A stretch of 6,710 bases of DNA from Bacteroidota bacterium (lineage in GTDB: Bacteria > Bacteroidota > Ignavibacteria > Tepidaquicellales > Tepidaquicellaceae), in assembly GCA_003519545.1 (NCBI GenBank), contig DOWN01000304.1, positions 1 through 6,710 of the forward strand. The letters run 5' to 3'. How positions within the stretch are numbered: the stretch's first letter is position 1; each line of letters begins with the position of its first letter. The notes beneath the pieces are model-generated. The model saw nothing but the letters and a program-made list of their open reading frames with translations, was not told where the DNA came from and searched no databases. Below, in pieces: positions 1-5,619 of the stretch. The position numbers and the translations under genes are program-made.

Positions 1-65
1 GAAAAACCCAAAGAAATGATTAATAATACAATTAATACTTTCAACATCATTTTAATATTTTTCAT
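1..65 (-). CDS. N-terminus of a probable exported or membrane-anchored protein (3' part outside window)
   Basis: Reading leftward from an ATG at 65-63, the frame is open for 21 full codons to the window edge and begins MKNIKMMLKVLIVLLIISLG. Three lysines in the first nine residues are followed by an uninterrupted run of Leu, Ile and Val. This is what a Sec signal peptide or a first transmembrane helix looks like. No lipobox cysteine is reached inside the window. The ATG shares bases with the TGA stop of the acyl-CoA synthetase (ATGA, 65-62), which points to co-transcription and probably translational coupling. A purine-rich AAGGAG lies 13 bases upstream, inside the synthetase's last codons. 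The function cannot be told from 21 residues. The frame is too short to prove as a gene on its own; the overlap and the hydrophobic signal are the support. Confidence 0.6.
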   Translation of the reverse strand, partial: MKNIKMMLKVLIVLLIISLGF

Positions 66-1765
66 TTTTTAAATTGCACTCCTTTCCATTCTTTAAATAA
101 ATTTTTTACTTTGTTTCTTTGATATTTACCTGTTGAAGTAACAGGAATTGAATCTGAGAATATTACAACTTTTGGAGTTTTATAAAACGGTAATTTTTTT
201 CCGCACTCTTTTAAAATATAATCTTTTATCTTCTCTTTTTCATCTTCAGGTTTACCGTCAATTTCATCATTTAACATAACCAAAGCACCAACCTCTTCCC
301 CATACCAGTCATTTTCAAATCCAACTGAAATTGCAGACTTAATATAATCTATGCCGGACAATACTTCATCTATTTCCAATGGTGAAATATTAACACCTCC
401 TCGAATAAATAACTCTTTTAATCTGCCTGTTATAAAAAAATATTTGTAACCCGTATTATCATATTTAAAAAAACCTTCATCACCGCTTCTGAACCATTCG
501 TATTCAAAAGTTTTTCTGTTAACTTCTTCATTATTGAAATAATATTTCATAACATTATGACCGCGAATTACAATTTCTCCTTTCTCTCCTTCATTAAGAG
601 AATTTCCGTGTTCATCCTGTATATCCATCTCATTACAATCAATCGCAATTCCGATTGAAGGAAAACCAAATTCATTTTGCCATCTATTATGATTTTCTTC
701 AGTTAAGTCCATCGGGATAAAACAACTGTAACACGTAGTTTCAGATAATCCGTAACCGTGAACAATTCTCATTTTGAATTTAGTTTCAAAATTCTTTGCA
801 AGTTCACAATTAAGCGGACCTGCCCCGCAAATAATATGACTGAAGTTTGTTAAATCATAATTTTTTCTGTCAATGCCGGAGTTTAACATAAATGCAAGTA
901 AAGTAGGCACAACACTGACTACTTTAACTTTTTCATTCGCTATTCTTTCAAGAAATTTTTCGGTATTAAATTTTTGATTTAAAACAAGTCTCGCACCGGC
1001 ATACATAGTTGTCATAATTGTTACAACTGTTCCGTTAACATGATGAATCGGTAAAACACACATCATCGTATCACCCGTTTGAACATTATGCCATTCAGAA
1101 ATATATTTTGCATCGACCATTAAATTATACTGAGTTAACACAACACCTTTTGGGTTCCCTGTTGTGCCTGATGTATATACTATCATTGCCTCAGTCTCTT
1201 TATCAAATTTTTCAATTTTATTATTTAACTCATCTAACTTGCTTTCATAACCTGATATTTCATTTTTAATTTTTTCAAATGAGACAGGAATACAATTTTT
1301 TAAATTTAAACCAGACAATTTATTTTCATATTCATTTCTTGTGAAAACAAGTTTGGATTCTGAATTTTCCAAAATATATTCAACCCTGTCAGGTTCTTCA
1401 TTTACATTGATAGGTACGACAACTCCTCCAATTTTCCAAAGTGCAAAATATAAAATTACTGTATCACTGTGATTATGTGAAAAAGTTGCAACCCTGTTTT
1501 CTCTTGTAATCCCCTTTTCAATCAAAAAAGACGAAAATTTATTTACCTCATTTATGAATTCAGAATATGAATATGAAATTGTCTCACCTGAATCACTGAA
1601 AAATTTTAAATACTCGTTATTCCCTGATTTTTTTAAATTCCTGTCCAGAATTTCTTTAATGTTTTCAAATTCAACGAGATAATCAGTTGCTGAGAATTCT
1701 TTTGTTCTGTCATTACTTATAAAAAAATGTGCACGCCTTATTTTATGTTTTGTCGTTTCGTCCAT
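62..1765 (-). CDS. AMP-forming acyl-CoA synthetase / AMP-dependent ligase (ANL superfamily)
   Basis: Probably activates a fatty or other carboxylic acid to its acyl-CoA through an acyl-adenylate, in the cytoplasm. At 567 residues it is a normal full length for the family. The signature motifs are all present in order: the phosphate-binding loop YTSGTTGNPKG (197-207), LPIHHVNG (238-245), GYGLSETT (337-344), SGDEG with the ribose-binding Asp429, GRLKELFIRGG around the hinge (447-457) followed by the NISPLEIDEVL segment, and STGK with the adenylation lysine Lys547. An active enzyme is therefore expected. There is no signal peptide or transmembrane segment. The overall pattern resembles FadD/CaiC-type ligases, but the acyl-binding pocket cannot be read by eye, so the substrate is left open. 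The ATG at 1765-1763 is the natural start; no clear SD precedes it. Its stop overlaps the start of a signal-peptide-bearing gene at the left edge, so it is probably the first gene of a minus-strand operon. Confidence 0.93.
   Translation of the reverse strand: MDETTKHKIRRAHFFISNDRTKEFSATDYLVEFENIKEILDRNLKKSGNNEYLKFFSDSGETISYSYSEFINEVNKFSSFLIEKGITRENRVATFSHNHSDTVILYFALWKIGGVVVPINVNEEPDRVEYILENSESKLVFTRNEYENKLSGLNLKNCIPVSFEKIKNEISGYESKLDELNNKIEKFDKETEAMIVYTSGTTGNPKGVVLTQYNLMVDAKYISEWHNVQTGDTMMCVLPIHHVNGTVVTIMTTMYAGARLVLNQKFNTEKFLERIANEKVKVVSVVPTLLAFMLNSGIDRKNYDLTNFSHIICGAGPLNCELAKNFETKFKMRIVHGYGLSETTCYSCFIPMDLTEENHNRWQNEFGFPSIGIAIDCNEMDIQDEHGNSLNEGEKGEIVIRGHNVMKYYFNNEEVNRKTFEYEWFRSGDEGFFKYDNTGYKYFFITGRLKELFIRGGVNISPLEIDEVLSGIDYIKSAISVGFENDWYGEEVGALVMLNDEIDGKPEDEKEKIKDYILKECGKKLPFYKTPKVVIFSDSIPVTSTGKYQRNKVKNLFKEWKGVQFKK
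79..84 (-). promoter_or_regulatory. Possible Shine-Dalgarno site for the overlapping downstream gene
   Basis: On the minus strand AAGGAG reads from 84 to 79, thirteen bases before the ATG at 65-63. It matches the anti-SD core well, but the spacing is longer than usual. It also falls in the Trp-Lys-Gly-Val codons of the synthetase, so it may be chance. The four other starts in this window that can be placed have no such motif, which makes this one stand out. Confidence 0.3.
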
Positions 1766-1773
1766 CTACAGAA

Positions 1774-1788
1774 TTAATATATTATTAA
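1774..1788. repeat. Perfect A/T inverted repeat 8 bp upstream of the acyl-CoA synthetase start
   Basis: TTAATA and TATTAA flank a three-base TAT centre, a perfect 6-3-6 palindrome. It sits where a repressor would block initiation of the minus-strand gene, whose ATG begins at 1765. Being pure A/T in very AT-rich DNA, it could easily arise by chance. An operator role is inference. Confidence 0.3.
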
Positions 1789-1789
1789 A

Positions 1790-1821
1790 CTTAAATTGAT
1801 AATTAATTTTCTTAATTTAAG
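1790..1821. repeat. 8-bp inverted repeat (CTTAAATT / AATTTAAG) in the divergent promoter region
   Basis: CTTAAATT at 1790-1797 is matched by its exact reverse complement AATTTAAG at 1814-1821, with a 16-base spacer. The right arm is itself part of an 11-base palindrome, CTTAATTTAAG, at 1811-1821. The repeat lies near the middle of the intergenic region, where one dimeric regulator could act on both genes. The function is not shown by the sequence. Confidence 0.35.
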
Positions 1822-1844
1822 CAAATCAAAATATTTCTAAAATC

Positions 1845-1850
1845 TATAAT
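1845..1850 (+). promoter_or_regulatory. Possible -10 box (TATAAT) for the peptide-binding lipoprotein gene
   Basis: A perfect TATAAT lies only six bases before the ATG at 1857. If it is used, transcription would begin at or within a base or two of the start codon, giving a leaderless or nearly leaderless mRNA. No TTGACA-like -35 is present 16-18 bases upstream. In such AT-rich DNA this hexamer can be accidental. Confidence 0.25.
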
Positions 1851-1856
1851 TTTTTA

Positions 1857-3545
1857 ATGAAAATTTTATCTATACTGATTTTTTCCTTAATTTTTCTTTC
1901 TTGCAACAATACAAACAAGTCCTCTGAAAATATATTCAGAATGAATTTACATCTTGGAATTGAAACTCTTGAACCTGTAATGTCAAACTCTAATCAGTCA
2001 ATATTCGCTTTATCAAATGTTATGGAAGGACTTGTGCAGTTCGACAGGAATAATAATATAATCCCCTGTCTTGCAAAAGAATGGAAAGTTTCTGAAGACG
2101 GACTAACTTATACATTCAATATAAAACAAGGGATTAAATTCCATGAAGATGAATGTTTTTCAGGTTTAGATGGGAAAACGCGAGATGTAAAGGCATCTGA
2201 TTTTAAGTATTGTTTGGAACGTGTCAATAACCCGGTAACAAAATCGAGAGGAATGTGGGTTTTCAGAGATAAGATTTCAGGAGCAAAAGAATTCAATGCT
2301 TCAATGTCGTCAGATACAGGAAAAAAAATTACAGAGATAAGCGGAATTCAGGCACCGGATGATTCTACGCTAATCATAAAACTTGTTTCACCATTTGCTC
2401 CATTTTTAAGTTTGCTTACAATGTCTTACGGATATGTTTATCCAAAAGAAGCAGTTGAATTTTACGGAGAGAAGTTCGGACAGCATCCTGTAGGCACAGG
2501 AGCATTTAAATTTGTATCATGGGAACAGGATAAAAAACTTTCATTTATAAAAAATGAAAACTACTGGGATAAAGACAGAGAAGGAAATCCGTTACCATAT
2601 CTCGACGGAATTGAAATATTTTTCACTCAATCATCTGAAACAGAATTTCTTGATTTTGTGAACGGGAAATATGATTATCACGAACCATCATCTGAAACTT
2701 ATGATCAACTTACGGATGAAACCGGAAATTTAATTGACCCGCAAACAAGAAATTTTATAATGGTTAAACAGCCCTGGTTACAAACAGTATTTCTCGGGTT
2801 AATGCAAGATCCAAATTTACCCGGAGGTAAAGAAGGACCGTTTGCAGGAAATAAAAAATTAAGACAGGCAATGAATTATGCGATTGACAGAGAAAAGATA
2901 ATAAAGTTTGTTTTAAAAAACAGAGGGTATCCTGCGATACATGGACCTGTTCCGAGAGGATTAATAGGATATGATACAAGTATTATAGGATATAAATATG
3001 ATAAAGAAAAAGCAAAGACCTTGCTTTCTGAAAGTGGTTATCCCGATGGTAAAGGATTGAATTTAACTTTAGTAACCGGTAATGATGAAATACAGAAATC
3101 TATCGCAATTGCAGTTCAGGAACAATTAAAAGATATTGGAGTGAACATAAAACTTGAACAGATGATGCAGGCAACTTTGTTATCTAATCAGGAAGATGGT
3201 AAGTTTGCTTTTTGGAGAGCGAGTTGGGGAGCGGATTATTTCGATCCTGAAAATTTTATGGCGTTATTTTACAGTAAAAATATTACTCCAAACGGACCAA
3301 ACAGAGTCGGATATAATAATCCCGTTACTGATATGTTATATGAGGATGCGTTGAAAATAACCGATATGAATGAGAGGTTGAGAATTTATTCAAAGATGCA
3401 ACAAATTGTAACAGAAGATGCCGCTTGGCTATTCTTATATTACAACGAACAAATTTATTTATTACAAAAATATATTCAGGGATTTTACGTCAGCGGTTTA
3501 AATATCATAAATCTAAAGAACACTAAGAAGGAAATTACAGGGTGA
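1857..3545 (+). CDS. Peptide/oligopeptide ABC transporter substrate-binding lipoprotein (SBP family 5, Opp/Dpp type)
   Basis: An extracytoplasmic binding protein that would capture peptides, or a similar family-5 ligand, for an ABC importer. The 562-residue length is typical. The N-terminus is a short lipoprotein signal: Lys2, a hydrophobic run 3-14, then Leu-Ser-Cys with the lipidated cysteine at Cys16, so the mature protein should be membrane anchored. Family landmarks follow in order: VMEGLVQFDRNNNIIPCLA (55-73) leading into SEDGLTYTFNIKQGIKFHE (79-96 region), the conserved PVGTGAFKFVSWE (211-223), LRQAMNYAIDREKII (335-349), YKYDKEKAKTLLSESGYPDG (379-398), and SWGADYFDPENFM near 456-468. 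No permease or ATPase gene lies on either side, so it is an orphan at this locus. It is divergent from the acyl-CoA synthetase and ends 11 bp from the convergent polymerase gene. The ATG has no SD. The ligand is unknown; family-5 proteins also bind nickel, haem and sugars. Confidence 0.93.
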   Translation: MKILSILIFSLIFLSCNNTNKSSENIFRMNLHLGIETLEPVMSNSNQSIFALSNVMEGLVQFDRNNNIIPCLAKEWKVSEDGLTYTFNIKQGIKFHEDECFSGLDGKTRDVKASDFKYCLERVNNPVTKSRGMWVFRDKISGAKEFNASMSSDTGKKITEISGIQAPDDSTLIIKLVSPFAPFLSLLTMSYGYVYPKEAVEFYGEKFGQHPVGTGAFKFVSWEQDKKLSFIKNENYWDKDREGNPLPYLDGIEIFFTQSSETEFLDFVNGKYDYHEPSSETYDQLTDETGNLIDPQTRNFIMVKQPWLQTVFLGLMQDPNLPGGKEGPFAGNKKLRQAMNYAIDREKIIKFVLKNRGYPAIHGPVPRGLIGYDTSIIGYKYDKEKAKTLLSESGYPDGKGLNLTLVTGNDEIQKSIAIAVQEQLKDIGVNIKLEQMMQATLLSNQEDGKFAFWRASWGADYFDPENFMALFYSKNITPNGPNRVGYNNPVTDMLYEDALKITDMNERLRIYSKMQQIVTEDAAWLFLYYNEQIYLLQKYIQGFYVSGLNIINLKNTKKEITG

Positions 3546-3556
3546 AAAAGTGTCTT

Positions 3557-4750
3557 TTACTTCAAACTCTTTCCATACTTAATAATATCAAATGAAAATT
3601 TATTCCTCAACTTATCTATATTTTCTGTGAGACGTTTGTTTGTTGCGACGTCCATAAACATTTCTTCCTGAACGTAATCAGTTTCATCTATAAGTTCGGA
3701 AAGTTTTATTCCTATAAGTCTAACCTTCTTTCCGCTTTTCATAACCTTATCAAGTAACTCCATAACATCCTCATACATTTCACTTTCTAGATTTGAATAT
3801 ACAGGTCTTGTATATGATTTTTGAATAACAGTAAAATCATATCCTTTTGCTTTAACCGTAATTGTTTTTGCGAGAAGTTTTTCTTTTCGCATTCTGAAAC
3901 ATGCTTTTTCAAGAAGTATGTTCAATTCCCTTCTCAAAAAATTCATATCATTAGTATCGGCATTAAATGTATTCTCTTTTGATAATGATTTTCTGTCTTC
4001 CTCTTCTATTCTTACTTCTCTTTTATCCAAACCTTGTGCTACATTCCATAAGAACCCTGAAAAATCTCCAATCTCACCTTCAAAAAAACTTTTTTCAAAT
4101 TTTAAAATATCCCCGATTTTATATATCCCATATTTATGAAGTTTCGGAAGCATTGCTTTGCCAACACCGGGAATTCTTTCAACTTTTAATTCTGATAAAA
4201 ATTCTTTTTCTTTTCCAAAAGGGACTAATGTTATTCCGTCAGGTTTATTTTCTTTTGATGCAATTTTACTGCATACTTTGCTTGTGGAAATTCCAATCGA
4301 ACAGGTTATGCCTAAAGTATTTTTAATTTCATCTTTTATTCTTTTTGCAAGTAATACCGGGTCAAAATTATGAAGATGAAGAACTTTTGTTACATCCAGA
4401 AATGCTTCATCAATACTGATAGGTTGAATTTGAGGTGTAAAGTTATAAAAAATTTCTCTTACTTTTTTGGAATAAGTTGAATATAAACCCCTCGTTGATC
4501 TGATAAAATTTCCGTCAGGACAAAGTTGCATTGCCTTAGTCAAAGCCATAGCAGTTTTAACACCTCTCGCCCTTGCAAGATAATTAGGACAGGATACTAT
4601 ACTCCTTGTGTCTTCCCTTGTTCCACCGACAATCAAAGGTTTCTTTTTTAATTCGGGATTTATAGATTCCTCACATGAAGCAAAAAAGGCATCCATATCA
4701 ACGTGGAAAATTATTTTATCAGGTAAATTATTTTTATCGGTTACTTCCAT
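3557..4750 (-). CDS. dinB: DNA polymerase IV, Y-family translesion polymerase
   Basis: An error-prone polymerase that copies past damaged template bases. Residues here count from the ATG at 4750 (397 aa). The palm/fingers start has FHVDMDAFFASCE with metal-binding Asp18 and steric-gate Phe23. The second catalytic pair is in SIDEAFLDVT (Asp114, Glu115). A thumb helix-hairpin-helix reads RIPGVGKAMLPKLHKYGI (about 192-209), and a little-finger domain follows. QEEMF at 361-365 fits the QxxLF-type sliding-clamp motif and is followed by a 32-residue tail rather than ending the protein. All catalytic residues are present. The frame could extend to a GTG at 4768, right after a stop, adding six residues (MCILVK). 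The ATG is preferred because it is the stronger codon and lies nearer the conserved core, but neither has an SD. No umuD, lexA or LexA-type box is nearby, so SOS control is not shown. Confidence 0.95.
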   Translation of the reverse strand: MEVTDKNNLPDKIIFHVDMDAFFASCEESINPELKKKPLIVGGTREDTRSIVSCPNYLARARGVKTAMALTKAMQLCPDGNFIRSTRGLYSTYSKKVREIFYNFTPQIQPISIDEAFLDVTKVLHLHNFDPVLLAKRIKDEIKNTLGITCSIGISTSKVCSKIASKENKPDGITLVPFGKEKEFLSELKVERIPGVGKAMLPKLHKYGIYKIGDILKFEKSFFEGEIGDFSGFLWNVAQGLDKREVRIEEEDRKSLSKENTFNADTNDMNFLRRELNILLEKACFRMRKEKLLAKTITVKAKGYDFTVIQKSYTRPVYSNLESEMYEDVMELLDKVMKSGKKVRLIGIKLSELIDETDYVQEEMFMDVATNKRLTENIDKLRNKFSFDIIKYGKSLK

Positions 4751-4849
4751 TTTCACTAAAATACACACTAAAAATAAAATTTAAAATATCATAAATATTA
4801 AAAGATTTGATTAACTTTATTTAAGTAAAAATCTTAATTATTTTACTGC
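4751..4849. promoter_or_regulatory. Divergent intergenic region between dinB and the ZIP-like membrane protein gene
   Basis: About 99 A/T-rich bases separate the two divergent starts and must hold both promoters. The one visible structure is the inverted repeat at 4802-4835, listed separately. A TTGATT at 4807-4812 could serve as a plus-strand -35, but no good -10 stands 16-18 bases downstream. Neither the CTGT-N8-ACAG nor the GAAC-N4-GTTC type of LexA box is present. Confidence 0.5.
4802..4835. repeat. 7-bp inverted repeat (AAGATTT / AAATCTT) between dinB and the membrane protein gene
   Basis: AAGATTT at 4802-4808 and its exact complement AAATCTT at 4829-4835 enclose 20 bases. Inside lies a smaller repeat, ACTT at 4814-4817 and AAGT at 4823-4826. 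The right arm ends 14 bases before the ATG at 4850. It could be an operator or a 5'-UTR hairpin, but low-complexity A/T sequence makes chance plausible. Confidence 0.3.
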
Positions 4850-5617
4850 ATGGAATTTTTAAATGAATTAACTGACGGTTTGCCACGTGATATATTCACG
4901 TTTATACTAATTATTTTGATTTGTATAATTCATATTAACGCACACCGTTTATTTTATTTTAAAAGCATTCATAAAAAATTCTGGATTTCTTTTTTTGGCG
5001 GTATTTCGGTTGCTTATGTATTCGTTCATATTTTTCCTGAATTGGCAACCGGACAAAATTATATAAAAAATCTTAATGAACCGTTATTAAAATTTTTTGA
5101 TTACCATATATATCTCATTTCTCTGATGGGTTTTTTAATCTTCTATGGAATTGAGCATTACGCTTACAAATCAAAACAAAACAACAGCTATCATAATCAA
5201 CTTGATAATACTGAAAACCATATTTACTATATTCATTCATTACTCTATTTTCTTTTTAATTTTTTGATTGCATATATTATTGCCGATGAAGAGTTTAGCA
5301 GTATAATTCAGTTAATGTTATTTTGGTTTGCAATGTTCACTCACTTATTAATTGTTGATTATAATTCATTTGAATACCACAGATTATTATATAAAAAATA
5401 TACAAGATGGTATTTTGCTGCAGCGTCAATTTCTGGTTGGCTCATCGGTGTTCTTTTATATGTCAATCATACCGTAATGTTAATCCTGTTTGCTTTTCTA
5501 TCGGGAGGAATAATTTTAAATGTAATACGGGAAGAAATTCCTGAGCAGAGACAATCAAATTATTGGGGTTTTTTCTGCGGAGCAATTGTTTATTCACTTA
5601 TATTAATTTTTTTATAA
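4850..5617 (+). CDS. Eight-helix integral membrane protein resembling the ZIP metal-transporter family
   Basis: The 255-residue protein is mostly hydrophobic, with helices at about 14-33, 44-62, 84-104, 127-146, 150-170, 186-205, 207-225 and 237-255. Eight helices, and a polar loop with His115 and His124 between helices 3 and 4, match the ZIP (zinc/iron permease) layout. Helix 2 ends in HIFPE (60-64), like the HLLPE motif of ZIP proteins. Helix 7 has SGGIILNVIREEIPE (218-232), like the GtxlyvalxellPE segment. The transport-site motifs are not intact: helix 4 has FNFLI where HNxxD/E is expected, and helix 5 has THLLIV where HExPH/E is expected. Only Asn137 and His165 would remain. It may be a divergent ZIP relative with altered or lost transport; the ZIP assignment is my inference, while a polytopic membrane protein is certain. 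An in-frame stop at 4835-4837 leaves the ATG as the only good start. It ends 2 bp from the convergent glycosyltransferase. Confidence 0.8.
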   Translation: MEFLNELTDGLPRDIFTFILIILICIIHINAHRLFYFKSIHKKFWISFFGGISVAYVFVHIFPELATGQNYIKNLNEPLLKFFDYHIYLISLMGFLIFYGIEHYAYKSKQNNSYHNQLDNTENHIYYIHSLLYFLFNFLIAYIIADEEFSSIIQLMLFWFAMFTHLLIVDYNSFEYHRLLYKKYTRWYFAAASISGWLIGVLLYVNHTVMLILFAFLSGGIILNVIREEIPEQRQSNYWGFFCGAIVYSLILIFL

Positions 5618-5619
5618 AC

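Larger units (their letters stand above)
1766..1856. promoter_or_regulatory. Divergent intergenic region between acyl-CoA synthetase and peptide-binding lipoprotein
   Basis: These 91 bases must carry the promoters of both flanking genes, which point away from each other. The stretch is almost pure A/T with a few C and G. It contains the inverted repeats and TATAAT box listed separately. No recognisable -35 element, riboswitch or known operator consensus was seen. Confidence 0.55.

Noticed and set aside
2108..2979. Two minus-strand open frames (62 and 71 codons) inside the peptide-binding protein gene
   Set aside because: They are antisense to a complete, well-conserved coding sequence, are short, and show no motif or context of their own.
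3546..3558. AAAAG-TGT-CTTTT hairpin between the lipoprotein and dinB as a terminator
   Set aside because: The stem is five mostly A/T pairs with a three-base loop and no proper T run, too weak to call.
3918..4373. Three overlapping plus-strand open frames inside dinB
   Set aside because: They are low-complexity Phe/Leu/Ile-rich translations that come from reading the A/T-rich complement of a certain gene.
4751..4768. GTG start giving dinB six more residues
   Set aside because: It begins directly after an in-frame stop and has no SD, and the added MCILVK is not part of the family core. The ATG at 4750 is more likely, though the GTG cannot be excluded.
4769..4849. LexA/SOS box upstream of dinB
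   Set aside because: Neither CTGT-N8-ACAG nor GAAC-N4-GTTC spacing is present.
5588..5619. GTTTAT / ATAAAC inverted repeat at the end of the membrane protein gene as a bidirectional terminator
   Set aside because: Six pairs, five of them A/T, across a 20-base spacer would not form a stable terminator hairpin.
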